A program made the position numbers and the translations under genes. The notes under the pieces are model-generated. The model was not told the origin of the DNA. It was given only the letters and a program-made list of their open reading frames with translations, and ran no database searches. Shown here one piece after another: positions 17,701-24,824 of a stretch of DNA of 56,338 bases. The stretch is from the NCBI GenBank assembly GCA_017457865.1, contig JAFTGN010000029.1:1-56338 (forward strand). Reading direction: 5' to 3'. The stretch's first letter is position 1; each line of letters opens with the position of its first letter. This DNA is from Lachnospiraceae bacterium. Its GTDB lineage: Bacteria; Bacillota; Clostridia; Lachnospirales; Lachnospiraceae.

Positions 17701-17890
17701 CTTTGAGGTAACCGACCATATCACAGTGGCGTATGCCGGCAGTGAGAAGATCGGCGCATTGATGGAGCGATATGCAGCGGAGATCCAGAGCAGTGTATTG
17801 GCTGACCGATTGACTTCTGAGACAATCGAAGGATATACCAAAGAGTGGGATATCAATGGAGAAGCTGTGACATTGACGGTACAGAAGTAA
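14768..17890 (+). CDS. ileS: Isoleucyl-tRNA synthetase, type 2
   Basis: A 1040-aa class I aminoacyl-tRNA synthetase that charges tRNA-Ile. The HIGH motif is HIGH at residues 56-59 and the KMSKS motif is K593-S597. The editing (CP1) domain lies between them, with the WTTTPWTLPSN threonine-rich site. The length and N-terminus match the eukaryote-like type-2 IleS lineage rather than the ~920-aa type 1. That lineage is known for low mupirocin sensitivity, which is an inference here. The ATG follows AAAGGAGA. The gene is controlled by the T-box at 14166-14394, with an R1 repeat intervening. Confidence 0.97.
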   Translation: MLYSKVTTDLNFVGREKEVEQFWEDHEIFQKSIESRKEGPHYMFYDGPPTANGKPHIGHVLTRTIKDMIPRYRTMKGYQVPRKAGWDTHGLPVEIEVEKLLGIDGKEQIESYGLEPFIGKCKESVWKYKGMWEDFSKTVGFWADMDDPYVTYHDSFIESEFWALKQIWDKGLLVKDYKVVPYCPRCGTALSSHEVAQGYKDVKERSAMVRFQVKGQDNTYFLAWTTTPWTLPSNVALCVNPSETYAKVSCEDGKTYILAQALLSVLRDEYTVLETYTGKDLEFTEYVPLYDYATVAEGQKAFYVVCDDYVTMTDGTGIVHIAPAFGEDDSRVCKKYGNFPFVQMVNSKGEMAEETKWAGVFVKKADPMVLEDLDERGLLYAAPKFEHSYPHCWRCDTPLIYYARESWFIKMTAVKEQLIANNKTINWIPESIGSGRFGNWLENIQDWGISRNRYWGTPLPVWTCECGHMHCIGSKEELKSMSPDCPEEIELHRPFIDQVHLTCPKCGKRMTRVPEVIDCWFDSGSMPFAQYHYPFENKELFEKNFPADFISEAVDQTRGWFYSLLAISTLLFDKAPYKNVIVLGHVQDENGQKMSKSKGNAVDPFEALEKHGADAIRWYFYSNSAPWLPNRFHDKAVTEGQRKFLGTLWNTYAFFVLYANIDGFDATKYTLQYDRLPVMDKWVLSKLNTLIKDCDNYLENYKINETTRVLQDFVDELSNWYVRRSRERFWAKGMEEDKINAYMTLYTALVTVSKLAAPMIPFMTEQIYQNLVCSIDASAPESVHLCSYPEANEAWIDKQLEDDMEDLLKIVVMGRACRNSANLKNRQPLAKMFIKAPFTLSSFYTDIIEDELNVKSVEFTDDVRAFTTYNFKPQLKTVGPKYGKLLGQIRQMLPQLDGNAAMDELNEKGAITLHIDGTEVILEKDDLLIEMTQMPGYVTENSGDVTVVLDSNLTEELIEEGYVRELISKIQTMRKEADFEVTDHITVAYAGSEKIGALMERYAAEIQSSVLADRLTSETIEGYTKEWDINGEAVTLTVQK

Positions 17891-17897
17891 TGATAGG

Positions 17898-17936
17898 CCC
17901 CCTTTCACCAACTATGAGATAGCTGGTGAAAGGGGG
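17898..17936 (+). terminator. Hairpin terminator after ileS
   Basis: A 13-bp perfect stem, CCCCCTTTCACCA with TGGTGAAAGGGGG, directly follows ileS. The T-run after it is weak (ATCTTGT). Confidence 0.7.
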
Positions 17937-18231
17937 ATCTTGTCAATGAAACAAAAATCGCTGAGAAAAAGTGCCATTTTGTTCAACGCAAACGATTGAA
18001 ATATGTGAATTATGTAGAAAAACAAAAAGTTGTAAGAGTAGGCATTTACTTTCATGAAAATATTGTGATATAGTATAAAAGAGAGTTTTTCTTCATATAC
18101 AAAGAAGGAATGATTTTCACATAGGACAGTTACAATCAGTTTGTAACGATTCGGAACTAAGATACATTGTGATTTTTGTCATGGATTGTTACATCAGCTT
18201 GATATCTGCGTGAAGCAGGGAGGTTTACCAG
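17937..18231 (+). other. Leader region of glgP, with small hairpin
   Basis: No gene is seen here. A possible promoter is TTTACT (18045-18050) with TATAGT (18069-18074). Downstream lies a 7-bp perfect hairpin GTTACAA-N5-TTGTAAC (18129-18147), overlapping GTAACGATTC, the same boundary motif found at R2 repeats. A GGGAGG site precedes the GTG start of glgP. Confidence 0.4.
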
Positions 18232-20694
18232 GTGAATAGAAGATTGGAAATTAACAAAGAGGTATTGAAAAACAGAGTAGTGGACAATGTGAAGCTTCTG
18301 TATCGAAAGACCATTGATGAAGTGACAGAAGCACAGGTATTTCAGGCAGTTTCCTATGCCTTGAAGGACATCATCATTGACCAGTGGATTGAGACACATA
18401 AGGCAATCGACAAGAACGACTGCAAAACCGTGTACTATCTGTCCATGGAGTTTTTGATGGGACGTGCAATGGGAAATGCAGTCATCAACTTGTGTGCCCA
18501 GCCAGAAGTGAAAGAAGTTTTAGAAGAACTGGGATATGATCTGAATGCCATCGAAGATCAAGAGCCGGATGCAGCACTTGGCAATGGTGGACTGGGTCGT
18601 TTGGCAGCATGTTTTTTAGATTCGCTTGCCACATTAGGGTATGCTGCTTACGGTTGTGGTATCCGTTACCGGTATGGTATGTTTGCACAGAAAATTGAAA
18701 ACGGGTATCAGGTAGAGGTACCGGATAACTGGTTGAAGGATGGCAATCCATTTGAAGTACGCCGTGCGGAATATGCATGTGAAGTCAAGTTTGGTGGCTA
18801 TGTGCATGTGGCAAGGGATGAAGAAACCGGACGGGAGCGTTTCATTCAGGAAGGATACCAGTCTGTTCGTGCGGTGCCATATGATTTGCCTATCGTAGGT
18901 TATAACAACGGCATCGTCAATACACTTCGCATCTGGGATGCAGAGGCAATTGATACCTTTAATCTGGATTCTTTCGATAAAGGTGATTATTATAAGGCAG
19001 TGGAGCAACAGAATCTGGCAAGAAACATTGTAGAGGTACTGTATCCCAATGACAATCATTATGCAGGAAAAGAGCTTCGTCTGAAGCAGCAATATTTCTT
19101 CATTTCTGCATCGGTACAGACTGCTATTAAAAAATATAAAGATAAGCATGACGATCTGCACAAGCTGTATGAGAAGGTAACATTCCAGTTGAATGATACC
19201 CATCCAACTGTAGCAGTAGCGGAATTGATGCGTATTTTGATGGATGAGGAAGGCTTGACATGGGATGAGGCATGGGCCATCACCACCAAGACCTGTGCAT
19301 ATACCAATCATACCATTATGGCAGAGGCGCTGGAAAAGTGGCCATGTGAACTGTTCTCCAGACTGTTGCCTCGTATTTATCAGATCGTGGAAGAGATCAA
19401 CCGTCGTTTTGTGTTGGAGATCCAACAGAAATATCCGGGCAATCATGAAAAGGTTGCCAAGATGGCAATCATCTATGATGGGCAGGTGAAAATGGCACAT
19501 CTTGCCATTGCAGGTTCTTTCTCTGTCAATGGTGTGGCACAGCTTCATACAGAAATCTTAAAGAAGCAGGAGTTAAAGGATTTCTACGAACTGTATCCGG
19601 AAAAGTTCAACAACAAGACCAACGGGATCACCCAGAGACGTTTCCTGCTGCATGGCAATCCCCTGCTGGCCAGCTGGGTGACAGATAAGATTGGGGATGA
19701 TTGGATCACCAATCTGCCTCACTTAAAGAAGTTAGAAGTATATGCAGATGATCCGAGAAGCCAGCAGGAGTTTATGAACATCAAGTACCAGAACAAAGTG
19801 CGTCTGGCAAAGTATATCAAGGAACACAATGGCATTGATGTAGATCCCCGCTCTATTTTTGATGTGCAGGTAAAGCGTCTCCATGAGTACAAGAGACAGC
19901 TGTTGAATATCCTTCATGTCATGTATCTGTACAACATGTTAAAGGAAAATCCTTCTATGGACTTCTATCCACGTACCTTTATTTTTGGCGCAAAGGCAGC
20001 TGCCGGTTACAGACGTGCCAAGCTGACCATTAAGCTGATCAACAGCGTGGCAGATGTGATCAACAACGATAAGTCTATTGATGGCAAGATCAAGGTTGTG
20101 TTTATTGAGAACTATCGTGTATCCAATGCAGAGTGGATTTTTGCGGCAGCAGATGTATCTGAGCAGATTTCCACTGCTTCCAAAGAAGCTTCCGGTACCG
20201 GTAATATGAAGTTCATGTTGAACGGCGCTTTGACACTGGGAACCATGGATGGTGCCAATGTGGAGATCGTAGAAGAAGTAGGGGCAGAAAATGCATTTAT
20301 CTTTGGTATGAGTTCTGATGAGGTCATCCAGTATGAGCAGGAGGGCGGCTATAACCCGATGGATATCTTCAATGAAAACCAGGGCATCCGTCAGGTGCTG
20401 ATGCAGCTGATCAATGGCTACTATGCACCAAATGATCCGGAATTGTTCAGAGAGATCTATAACTCTCTGTTGAATACGTACCAGAGTGACAGAGCCGATA
20501 CCTATTTCATTCTGAAAGACTTTATGGACTATCACAGAGCACAGATGGAAGTAGAGAAGGCATACCGAAATGAGACCGGCTGGGCACGTTCTGCCATCTT
20601 AAATGTGGCAAACTGTGGTAAGTTTACTTCTGACCGTACCATCCAGCAGTATGTAGATGAAATCTGGAAATTGGATCAGATTGTATTAGACTGA
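18232..20694 (+). CDS. glgP: Glycogen/maltodextrin phosphorylase
   Basis: An 820-aa family GT35 phosphorylase. It releases glucose-1-phosphate from alpha-1,4-glucan using pyridoxal phosphate. The PLP-binding region EASGTGNMKFMLNG is intact, with the Schiff-base lysine at K660. The substrate-site segments PDAALGNGGLGRLAACFLDS and NDTHPT are also present. The start is GTG with GGGAGG about 8 nt upstream; the N-terminal sequence begins at the usual family position. It is flanked by its own leader and a strong terminator, so it is monocistronic. No glycogen synthase genes are nearby. Confidence 0.96.
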   Translation: MNRRLEINKEVLKNRVVDNVKLLYRKTIDEVTEAQVFQAVSYALKDIIIDQWIETHKAIDKNDCKTVYYLSMEFLMGRAMGNAVINLCAQPEVKEVLEELGYDLNAIEDQEPDAALGNGGLGRLAACFLDSLATLGYAAYGCGIRYRYGMFAQKIENGYQVEVPDNWLKDGNPFEVRRAEYACEVKFGGYVHVARDEETGRERFIQEGYQSVRAVPYDLPIVGYNNGIVNTLRIWDAEAIDTFNLDSFDKGDYYKAVEQQNLARNIVEVLYPNDNHYAGKELRLKQQYFFISASVQTAIKKYKDKHDDLHKLYEKVTFQLNDTHPTVAVAELMRILMDEEGLTWDEAWAITTKTCAYTNHTIMAEALEKWPCELFSRLLPRIYQIVEEINRRFVLEIQQKYPGNHEKVAKMAIIYDGQVKMAHLAIAGSFSVNGVAQLHTEILKKQELKDFYELYPEKFNNKTNGITQRRFLLHGNPLLASWVTDKIGDDWITNLPHLKKLEVYADDPRSQQEFMNIKYQNKVRLAKYIKEHNGIDVDPRSIFDVQVKRLHEYKRQLLNILHVMYLYNMLKENPSMDFYPRTFIFGAKAAAGYRRAKLTIKLINSVADVINNDKSIDGKIKVVFIENYRVSNAEWIFAAADVSEQISTASKEASGTGNMKFMLNGALTLGTMDGANVEIVEEVGAENAFIFGMSSDEVIQYEQEGGYNPMDIFNENQGIRQVLMQLINGYYAPNDPELFREIYNSLLNTYQSDRADTYFILKDFMDYHRAQMEVEKAYRNETGWARSAILNVANCGKFTSDRTIQQYVDEIWKLDQIVLD

Positions 20695-20751
20695 TTGGAA
20701 AAGAGAAGATGATCTGATAAGAGAATCATTTGACCATTTTTTGATAAAAAA

Positions 20752-20803
20752 GAAACGTCCGAGGGGTGCATTGAGATATCCGCATTCCTTCGGACGTTTT
20801 TTC
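20752..20803 (+). terminator. Terminator after glgP
   Basis: AACGTCCGA pairs with TCGGACGTT, with GGGTGC/GCATTCC inside, followed by TTTTTTCTT. Confidence 0.85.
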
Positions 20804-20840
20804 TTATGTTTGTGAAAATTGGAAAAAATCAAAAGAAAAA

Positions 20841-20869
20841 TTGCAATGTAAGGGGAAATCTTCTATAAT
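20841..20869 (+). promoter_or_regulatory. Promoter of the YesL-like gene
   Basis: TTGCAA (20841-20846) and TATAAT (20864-20869) with 17-nt spacing. Confidence 0.6.
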
Positions 20870-20926
20870 AAACAAAGAAAAACAACTGTATCCAATGAAA
20901 TGGATAGACAGTGGATGGAGGATCAG

Positions 20927-21610
20927 ATGCCGGAGATATTTAATTCAGAAAATAAAGTTTGGCGATTTTTGGGAAAACTGATTGATGTGTTTATAGTGAA
21001 TGTGTTGTTTATTCTATGTTCCCTACCCGTTGTGACTATTGTGCCCAGCTGCTCTGCCATGTATTACGTAACATTAAAGCTGGTAAGGGATACAGAAAAT
21101 TACCCTGCCAGAAGTTTCTTTTCCTTTTTTAAGAAAAACTGGAAACAGGGAATTGTGCTGAGCCTGATTATGATTGTGACAGGGGTCTTGTTTGTGGGAG
21201 ATATTATTTTGTATCAGGAGTATGCAGATTTGATTCCAGGCAGTACGGTTTTGACCATTTTGATGAGTGCGTTGTTTGTAGTGTGGCTGTTTGTAGCTCT
21301 GTATCTGCCGGCAGTATTTGCCAGGTTTGACAACAGCATCAAGAATACATTGAAGAATTCACTTTTGATGGCAATTGCACATCTGCCTTTTACACTGTTG
21401 ATTATGGCGATTACGGTGGTATTGGGCATTTTAGGTGTATTTGTTCCCATTCTGTGGTTTGGACTGATCGCATTTGGAAATTCCTATGTATTTGTCAGAA
21501 TATTTGATCGTTATACTGCAAAGGAAGAGCATGTCACACCAGAGAAGCTGGCAGAAAACAATCGTCCTATTTTGTCAGATTCCCTGGAGGTACAGCAGGA
21601 AGAGTCGTGA
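20927..21610 (+). CDS. YesL-like membrane protein (DUF624)
   Basis: A 227-aa integral membrane protein of the YesL/DUF624 family, with about five hydrophobic segments: two near the N-terminus, two in the middle and one at about residues 155-190. The family is often encoded beside carbohydrate-uptake systems; its biochemical role is not established. Here it stands alone between glgP and glnB. The ATG at 20927 has a TGGAGG site at proper spacing, better than the upstream ATG at 20900. Confidence 0.85.
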   Translation: MPEIFNSENKVWRFLGKLIDVFIVNVLFILCSLPVVTIVPSCSAMYYVTLKLVRDTENYPARSFFSFFKKNWKQGIVLSLIMIVTGVLFVGDIILYQEYADLIPGSTVLTILMSALFVVWLFVALYLPAVFARFDNSIKNTLKNSLLMAIAHLPFTLLIMAITVVLGILGVFVPILWFGLIAFGNSYVFVRIFDRYTAKEEHVTPEKLAENNRPILSDSLEVQQEES

Positions 21611-21642
21611 TTGAGAAAGAAATAGAGAAGTACAACCAAATG

Positions 21643-21683
21643 AGAGCCTTACAGGTCAGGGAAAACAGACCTGTAAGGCTCTT
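21643..21683. terminator. Bidirectional terminator between YesL-like gene and glnB
   Basis: A perfect 15-bp stem, AGAGCCTTACAGGTC with GACCTGTAAGGCTCT. Convergent genes lie on both sides, so it probably serves both. Confidence 0.8.
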
Positions 21684-21712
21684 TGCGTCATATTCCGGAT
21701 ATTCAGATTGAA

Positions 21713-22051
21713 TTAGACGGCAGATTCTCCACGTTCACCAGTACGGATGCGGATGACATCTGCTACATCATACATAAAAATCTTACCGTCACCGATGTTG
21801 CCGGTACGGATACGGTCGATGACTTTGTCAATAACACCGTCTACTACCTCGTCAGCAATGACGGTTTCTACCTTCATCTTTGGCAGTAGTGTTGCATTGT
21901 AGGTCACACCACGATATACTTTCTTTACACCCATCTGAGAACCATAACCCATAATGCTGGTAATCATCAGACCATTGGCATTGTTTTCATTTAAAATTTC
22001 CTTCAAATCATCCAGCTGCTCTGGTCTGATTACAATTTCAAGTTTTTTCAT
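21713..22051 (-). CDS. glnB: PII nitrogen regulatory protein
   Basis: A 112-aa PII protein, the exact family length. The T-loop is YRGVTYNATLLPK with the uridylylatable tyrosine at Y51. The B-loop is TGNIGDGKIF and the C-terminus is IRIRTGE. PII proteins bind ATP/ADP and 2-oxoglutarate and control ammonium uptake and nitrogen metabolism. The ATG at 22051 has AGAGAGGTG upstream; a GTG three codons earlier is less likely. No amtB or glnA is adjacent in the window, so the GlnB/GlnK subtype is uncertain. Confidence 0.93.
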   Translation of the reverse strand: MKKLEIVIRPEQLDDLKEILNENNANGLMITSIMGYGSQMGVKKVYRGVTYNATLLPKMKVETVIADEVVDGVIDKVIDRIRTGNIGDGKIFMYDVADVIRIRTGERGESAV

Positions 22052-22139
22052 TTTATACACCTCTCTGTCATTTCCATGTTCTGTTTCCTGTAGTTGTCAA
22101 TAAAAATCCCAAATGCTCCGGAACATTTCAGATGCCTCT

Positions 22140-22168
22140 ATTATAGCTGTTTCTTTGTATAAAGTCAA
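22140..22168 (-). promoter_or_regulatory. Promoter of glnB
   Basis: On the minus strand, TTGACT and TATAAT are spaced by 17 nt, about 90 nt before the glnB start. Confidence 0.75.
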
Positions 22169-22210
22169 ATAAAATTAAGTTTAAAATAAAAATACTTAAT
22201 AAAATTAAGT
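22169..22210. repeat. AT-rich direct and inverted repeat upstream of glnB
   Basis: ATAAAATTAAGT occurs at 22169-22180 and 22199-22210. The second copy forms the palindrome ACTTAAT-AAA-ATTAAGT (22194-22210). It abuts the -35 box of glnB and could be a regulator site or an UP element. The rest of 22211-22362 holds nothing recognisable apart from the RBS of the next gene. Confidence 0.4.
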
Positions 22211-22362
22211 ATAAATACATGAAAATTAATTTTATTAAGAACATATGAAATATCCCATGTTTTTTTGTGAAGAAAGACAGCTTTGGTTATGAAATCTTCC
22301 GGTTCTGCATACAGTATTTAATAAAAGCAAAATAAGAAAAATAGTAGAAGGAGCGAATCAGG

Positions 22363-23931
22363 ATGCGTTTGCTGAAAAAAAATATACATATGAATCAAAG
22401 CAGAGGAGAGGTATCGGTACAGATTTCCTTTGATGAAGATTTCAATCTGCCAGAAATGAAACCGGATATGGAAAGTATAGCAGTGAATCAGGCAGATGCC
22501 ATGATAGAGAGCGTGAAATTACAGGAAGAGAAGGCAATGGTAAAAGGAAAACTGCAATTAGAGGTATTGTATGTAGCAGAAAACACTATGGAACAATACT
22601 CCAGTCAGGTGCCTTTTGAAGAACTGGTTTCCTTTCCGGGACTTGAACCAGGAGACTACGTGCAAAGCCAACTGCTTTTGGAAGATATGAATGTGGCATT
22701 GGTCAATTCCAGAAAATTGCGGATGAATGCATTGCTGACGTTGACGGTAAAGGCAGAGCATTTGTATGATGAAGAAGCCGGTACCACATTGGAGGAAAGT
22801 GGCAATGCCCAGACCCTTACGGAAGATCTGGATGTGATGCAGATCGCAGTACAGAAAAAAGATACATTCCGCATTCGGGAAGAACTGGAATTGTCTGCAA
22901 ATAAACCGAATATCGAACGGATCCTCTGGCAGAAAATCTGTCTGAGAGGACTGGAATTTCGTCCAATGGATGGGAAGATGAATCTTCGAGGAGAAGCCGC
23001 ACTGTTTTTGATCTATGCCGGAGAAGAATCACATATTCCATTACAGTGGATGGAGCAGGTCATTCCCTTTGAGGGAGACATTGCACTGGCGGATTGTAAC
23101 AGCAATATGGTGGTTTCTGCCACTGGCAGAATGATTCATAAAGAGTTGGAAGCAAAACCGGATGCAGACGGAGAAAATCGTCTTATAGGAGCGGATATTG
23201 TACTGGAAGTGGAGATGCGGCTATATGAGGAGGAACATGTACAGATTTTAAGCGATGTGTATTCCCCGGAAAAAGACATTCAGTTGCAACATGGAGAAGC
23301 ACATTTTCGGGAATTGTTGGTGAAAAACAGTGCCAAATGCAGGGTGACAGATAAGATGGCTATTGAGAATGGAGAAAAGGTGTTGCAGATCTGCAGTTCA
23401 GATGGTGTGGTGCAGATTGACCGGATCACACCGGAAAAAGGCGGTTTGCTGGTAGAAGGTGCGGTGAACGTTCATCTGTTGTATATGTCATCCAATGACA
23501 GAAGTCCTTTGCAGTCAGCCAGGTGCCAGGTGCCTTTTAGCCAGCTGGTAGAAATTCCAAATATGGGAGAAGACTGTATCTGGCAGATGGTGCCACAGTT
23601 GGAACAGTTAAGTTGTATTATGCTGGGAGATGGAGAAGCAGAGGTGAGAGTTTCATTTCTGCTGGATACCATTGCATTTCGCAGTTTGACAGTCAGTACC
23701 ATTACAGGGGTAACGGAGGAGGAACTGGATGAGGAGAAGTTAGAAGCCATTCCTGGTATTACAGGGTATATCGTAAAACCGGGAGAGCGGCTTTGGGACA
23801 TTGCAAAGCGATACTATACCACAGAGGAAAAAATCAGAGAAGTGAATCATTTGAACAGTGGGGAATTAAAGGGAGGAGAGCGGCTGTTGCTGATCAAGGA
23901 AGGAGAAGTGTTGGAACCTTCTGTCAGCTGA
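22363..23931 (+). CDS. SPOCS (DUF3794) and LysM domain protein
   Basis: A 522-aa protein with two or more SPOCS/DUF3794 beta-rich domains (about residues 20-140, 165-290 and 300-430) and a C-terminal LysM at about 467-512 (GYIVKPGERLWDIAKRYY). SPOCS-LysM proteins in Clostridia are linked to the spore coat or cortex; LysM binds peptidoglycan. No signal peptide is seen, consistent with action from the mother-cell cytoplasm. An AGGAGCG-like site precedes the ATG. Confidence 0.88.
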   Translation: MRLLKKNIHMNQSRGEVSVQISFDEDFNLPEMKPDMESIAVNQADAMIESVKLQEEKAMVKGKLQLEVLYVAENTMEQYSSQVPFEELVSFPGLEPGDYVQSQLLLEDMNVALVNSRKLRMNALLTLTVKAEHLYDEEAGTTLEESGNAQTLTEDLDVMQIAVQKKDTFRIREELELSANKPNIERILWQKICLRGLEFRPMDGKMNLRGEAALFLIYAGEESHIPLQWMEQVIPFEGDIALADCNSNMVVSATGRMIHKELEAKPDADGENRLIGADIVLEVEMRLYEEEHVQILSDVYSPEKDIQLQHGEAHFRELLVKNSAKCRVTDKMAIENGEKVLQICSSDGVVQIDRITPEKGGLLVEGAVNVHLLYMSSNDRSPLQSARCQVPFSQLVEIPNMGEDCIWQMVPQLEQLSCIMLGDGEAEVRVSFLLDTIAFRSLTVSTITGVTEEELDEEKLEAIPGITGYIVKPGERLWDIAKRYYTTEEKIREVNHLNSGELKGGERLLLIKEGEVLEPSVS

Positions 23932-24104
23932 TGCATATGATAAAGCAGGAAGTAAAAAAGAAAAATCCGCAATCAGATCTGATACAGCAGATTGTCTGCT
24001 TGAAGGAGACCGATCTGGTGCTTCGCATAGAAGGCATATGGACGGCGCATCCAATATGCCGCAGTATGGCAGAAAAGGTGACACAGCTGCCATACTGTAC
24101 ATAA
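23931..24104 (+). CDS. Doubtful 57-aa ORF coupled to the SPOCS-LysM gene
   Basis: The ATG overlaps the preceding stop in a TGATG arrangement, a common translational coupling. The 57-residue product begins with a Lys-rich helix and has three cysteines (C23, C43, C56). I do not recognise it. No separate RBS is visible. The stretch 24105-24180 holds nothing else. It could be a real coupled peptide or chance. Confidence 0.25.
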   Translation: MHMIKQEVKKKNPQSDLIQQIVCLKETDLVLRIEGIWTAHPICRSMAEKVTQLPYCT

Positions 24105-24180
24105 ATGTCTGCAGTGCGTAGATGGTATGCACCTGAGCTGCCCATTCTGTGAAAAGCATCGGATGATAGGAGAGCGCATC

Positions 24181-24233
24181 AAAAAGAATAAAAGAAAAAG
24201 ACTGCTGAAATGGAAAGCAGCCATTTCAGCAGT
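24181..24233 (-). terminator. Terminator of the DUF1858 gene
   Basis: A perfect 13-bp stem, ACTGCTGAAATGG with CCATTTCAGCAGT (24201-24233). On the minus strand it is followed by a T-rich run (CTTTTTCTTTTATTCTTTTT). Confidence 0.85.
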
Positions 24234-24263
24234 CCGGTATATCTTACAGATTCTACAAGCAGA

Positions 24264-24476
24264 TTATTCTGCCTTGTTGGCAAGATATTCATTGATGGTT
24301 CCTACTACATCATCAACGTCCATACCATGAACCATACATGCTTCTTCCAGGGACTCACCAATAGAGGATGGACATCCTACACAATGCATGCCGCAGGACA
24401 TTAAGATAGCAGCGATGCCGATATCAATCTGTAATAACTCACCAATAATCATTTCTTTGTTGACAGTCTGAGCCAT
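24264..24476 (-). CDS. DUF1858 domain protein
   Basis: A 70-aa small soluble protein of the DUF1858 family. Near the middle is the characteristic CGMHCVGCP cysteine cluster preceded by GIAAILMS. The family is thought to bind a hybrid cluster or other redox ligand and is common in anaerobes; its role is unproven. The ATG at 24476 has a strong CAGGAGGTTTG site; longer N-terminal extensions lack one. It is monocistronic, with promoter and terminator both visible, and divergent from pflB. Confidence 0.88.
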   Translation of the reverse strand: MAQTVNKEMIIGELLQIDIGIAAILMSCGMHCVGCPSSIGESLEEACMVHGMDVDDVVGTINEYLANKAE

Positions 24477-24524
24477 GATCAAACCTCCTGAAAAATAAAA
24501 GTGACGGTTTCCCGTTCCTTGTAC

Positions 24525-24553
24525 AGTATAATACGAATTCCATTGACTTGCAA
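24525..24553 (-). promoter_or_regulatory. Promoter of the DUF1858 gene
   Basis: On the minus strand, TTGCAA and TATACT are separated by 17 nt, about 50 nt before the start codon. Confidence 0.65.
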
Positions 24554-24667
24554 CCGGAAAAAGAAAATTCCTGTCAATCCGAAGCTGTTCCGTGAATGGA
24601 ATGTATTTTTTTACGGACATATTGTATACTGTATTCAAAAAAAAACAAGAATCTTTCTTAAATTCAC

Positions 24668-24695
24668 TTGACGCACTTTAGATATGATTTATAAT
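24668..24695 (+). promoter_or_regulatory. Promoter of the pfl operon
   Basis: TTGACG (24668-24673) and TATAAT (24690-24695), with 16-nt spacing, lie 130 nt upstream of pflB. The 130-nt leader (24696-24824) holds only a good AGGAGG site and no recognised riboswitch. Confidence 0.75.
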
Positions 24696-24824
24696 GGAAT
24701 TAAGCAGAGACATCTGTGGGTTGGTCATTATGACAGAAGGTGCCATGGGCATCAAAGATGGATTACAGGACCACATCAGTGGTTTCTGAATAATATAAGT
24801 TTTTACTTTAGGAGGTAGTAAGCA

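Noticed and set aside
18634-19548. 304-aa minus-strand open frame inside glgP
   Set aside because: It is antisense to a strongly conserved phosphorylase; long antisense frames are expected here and it has no family signature.
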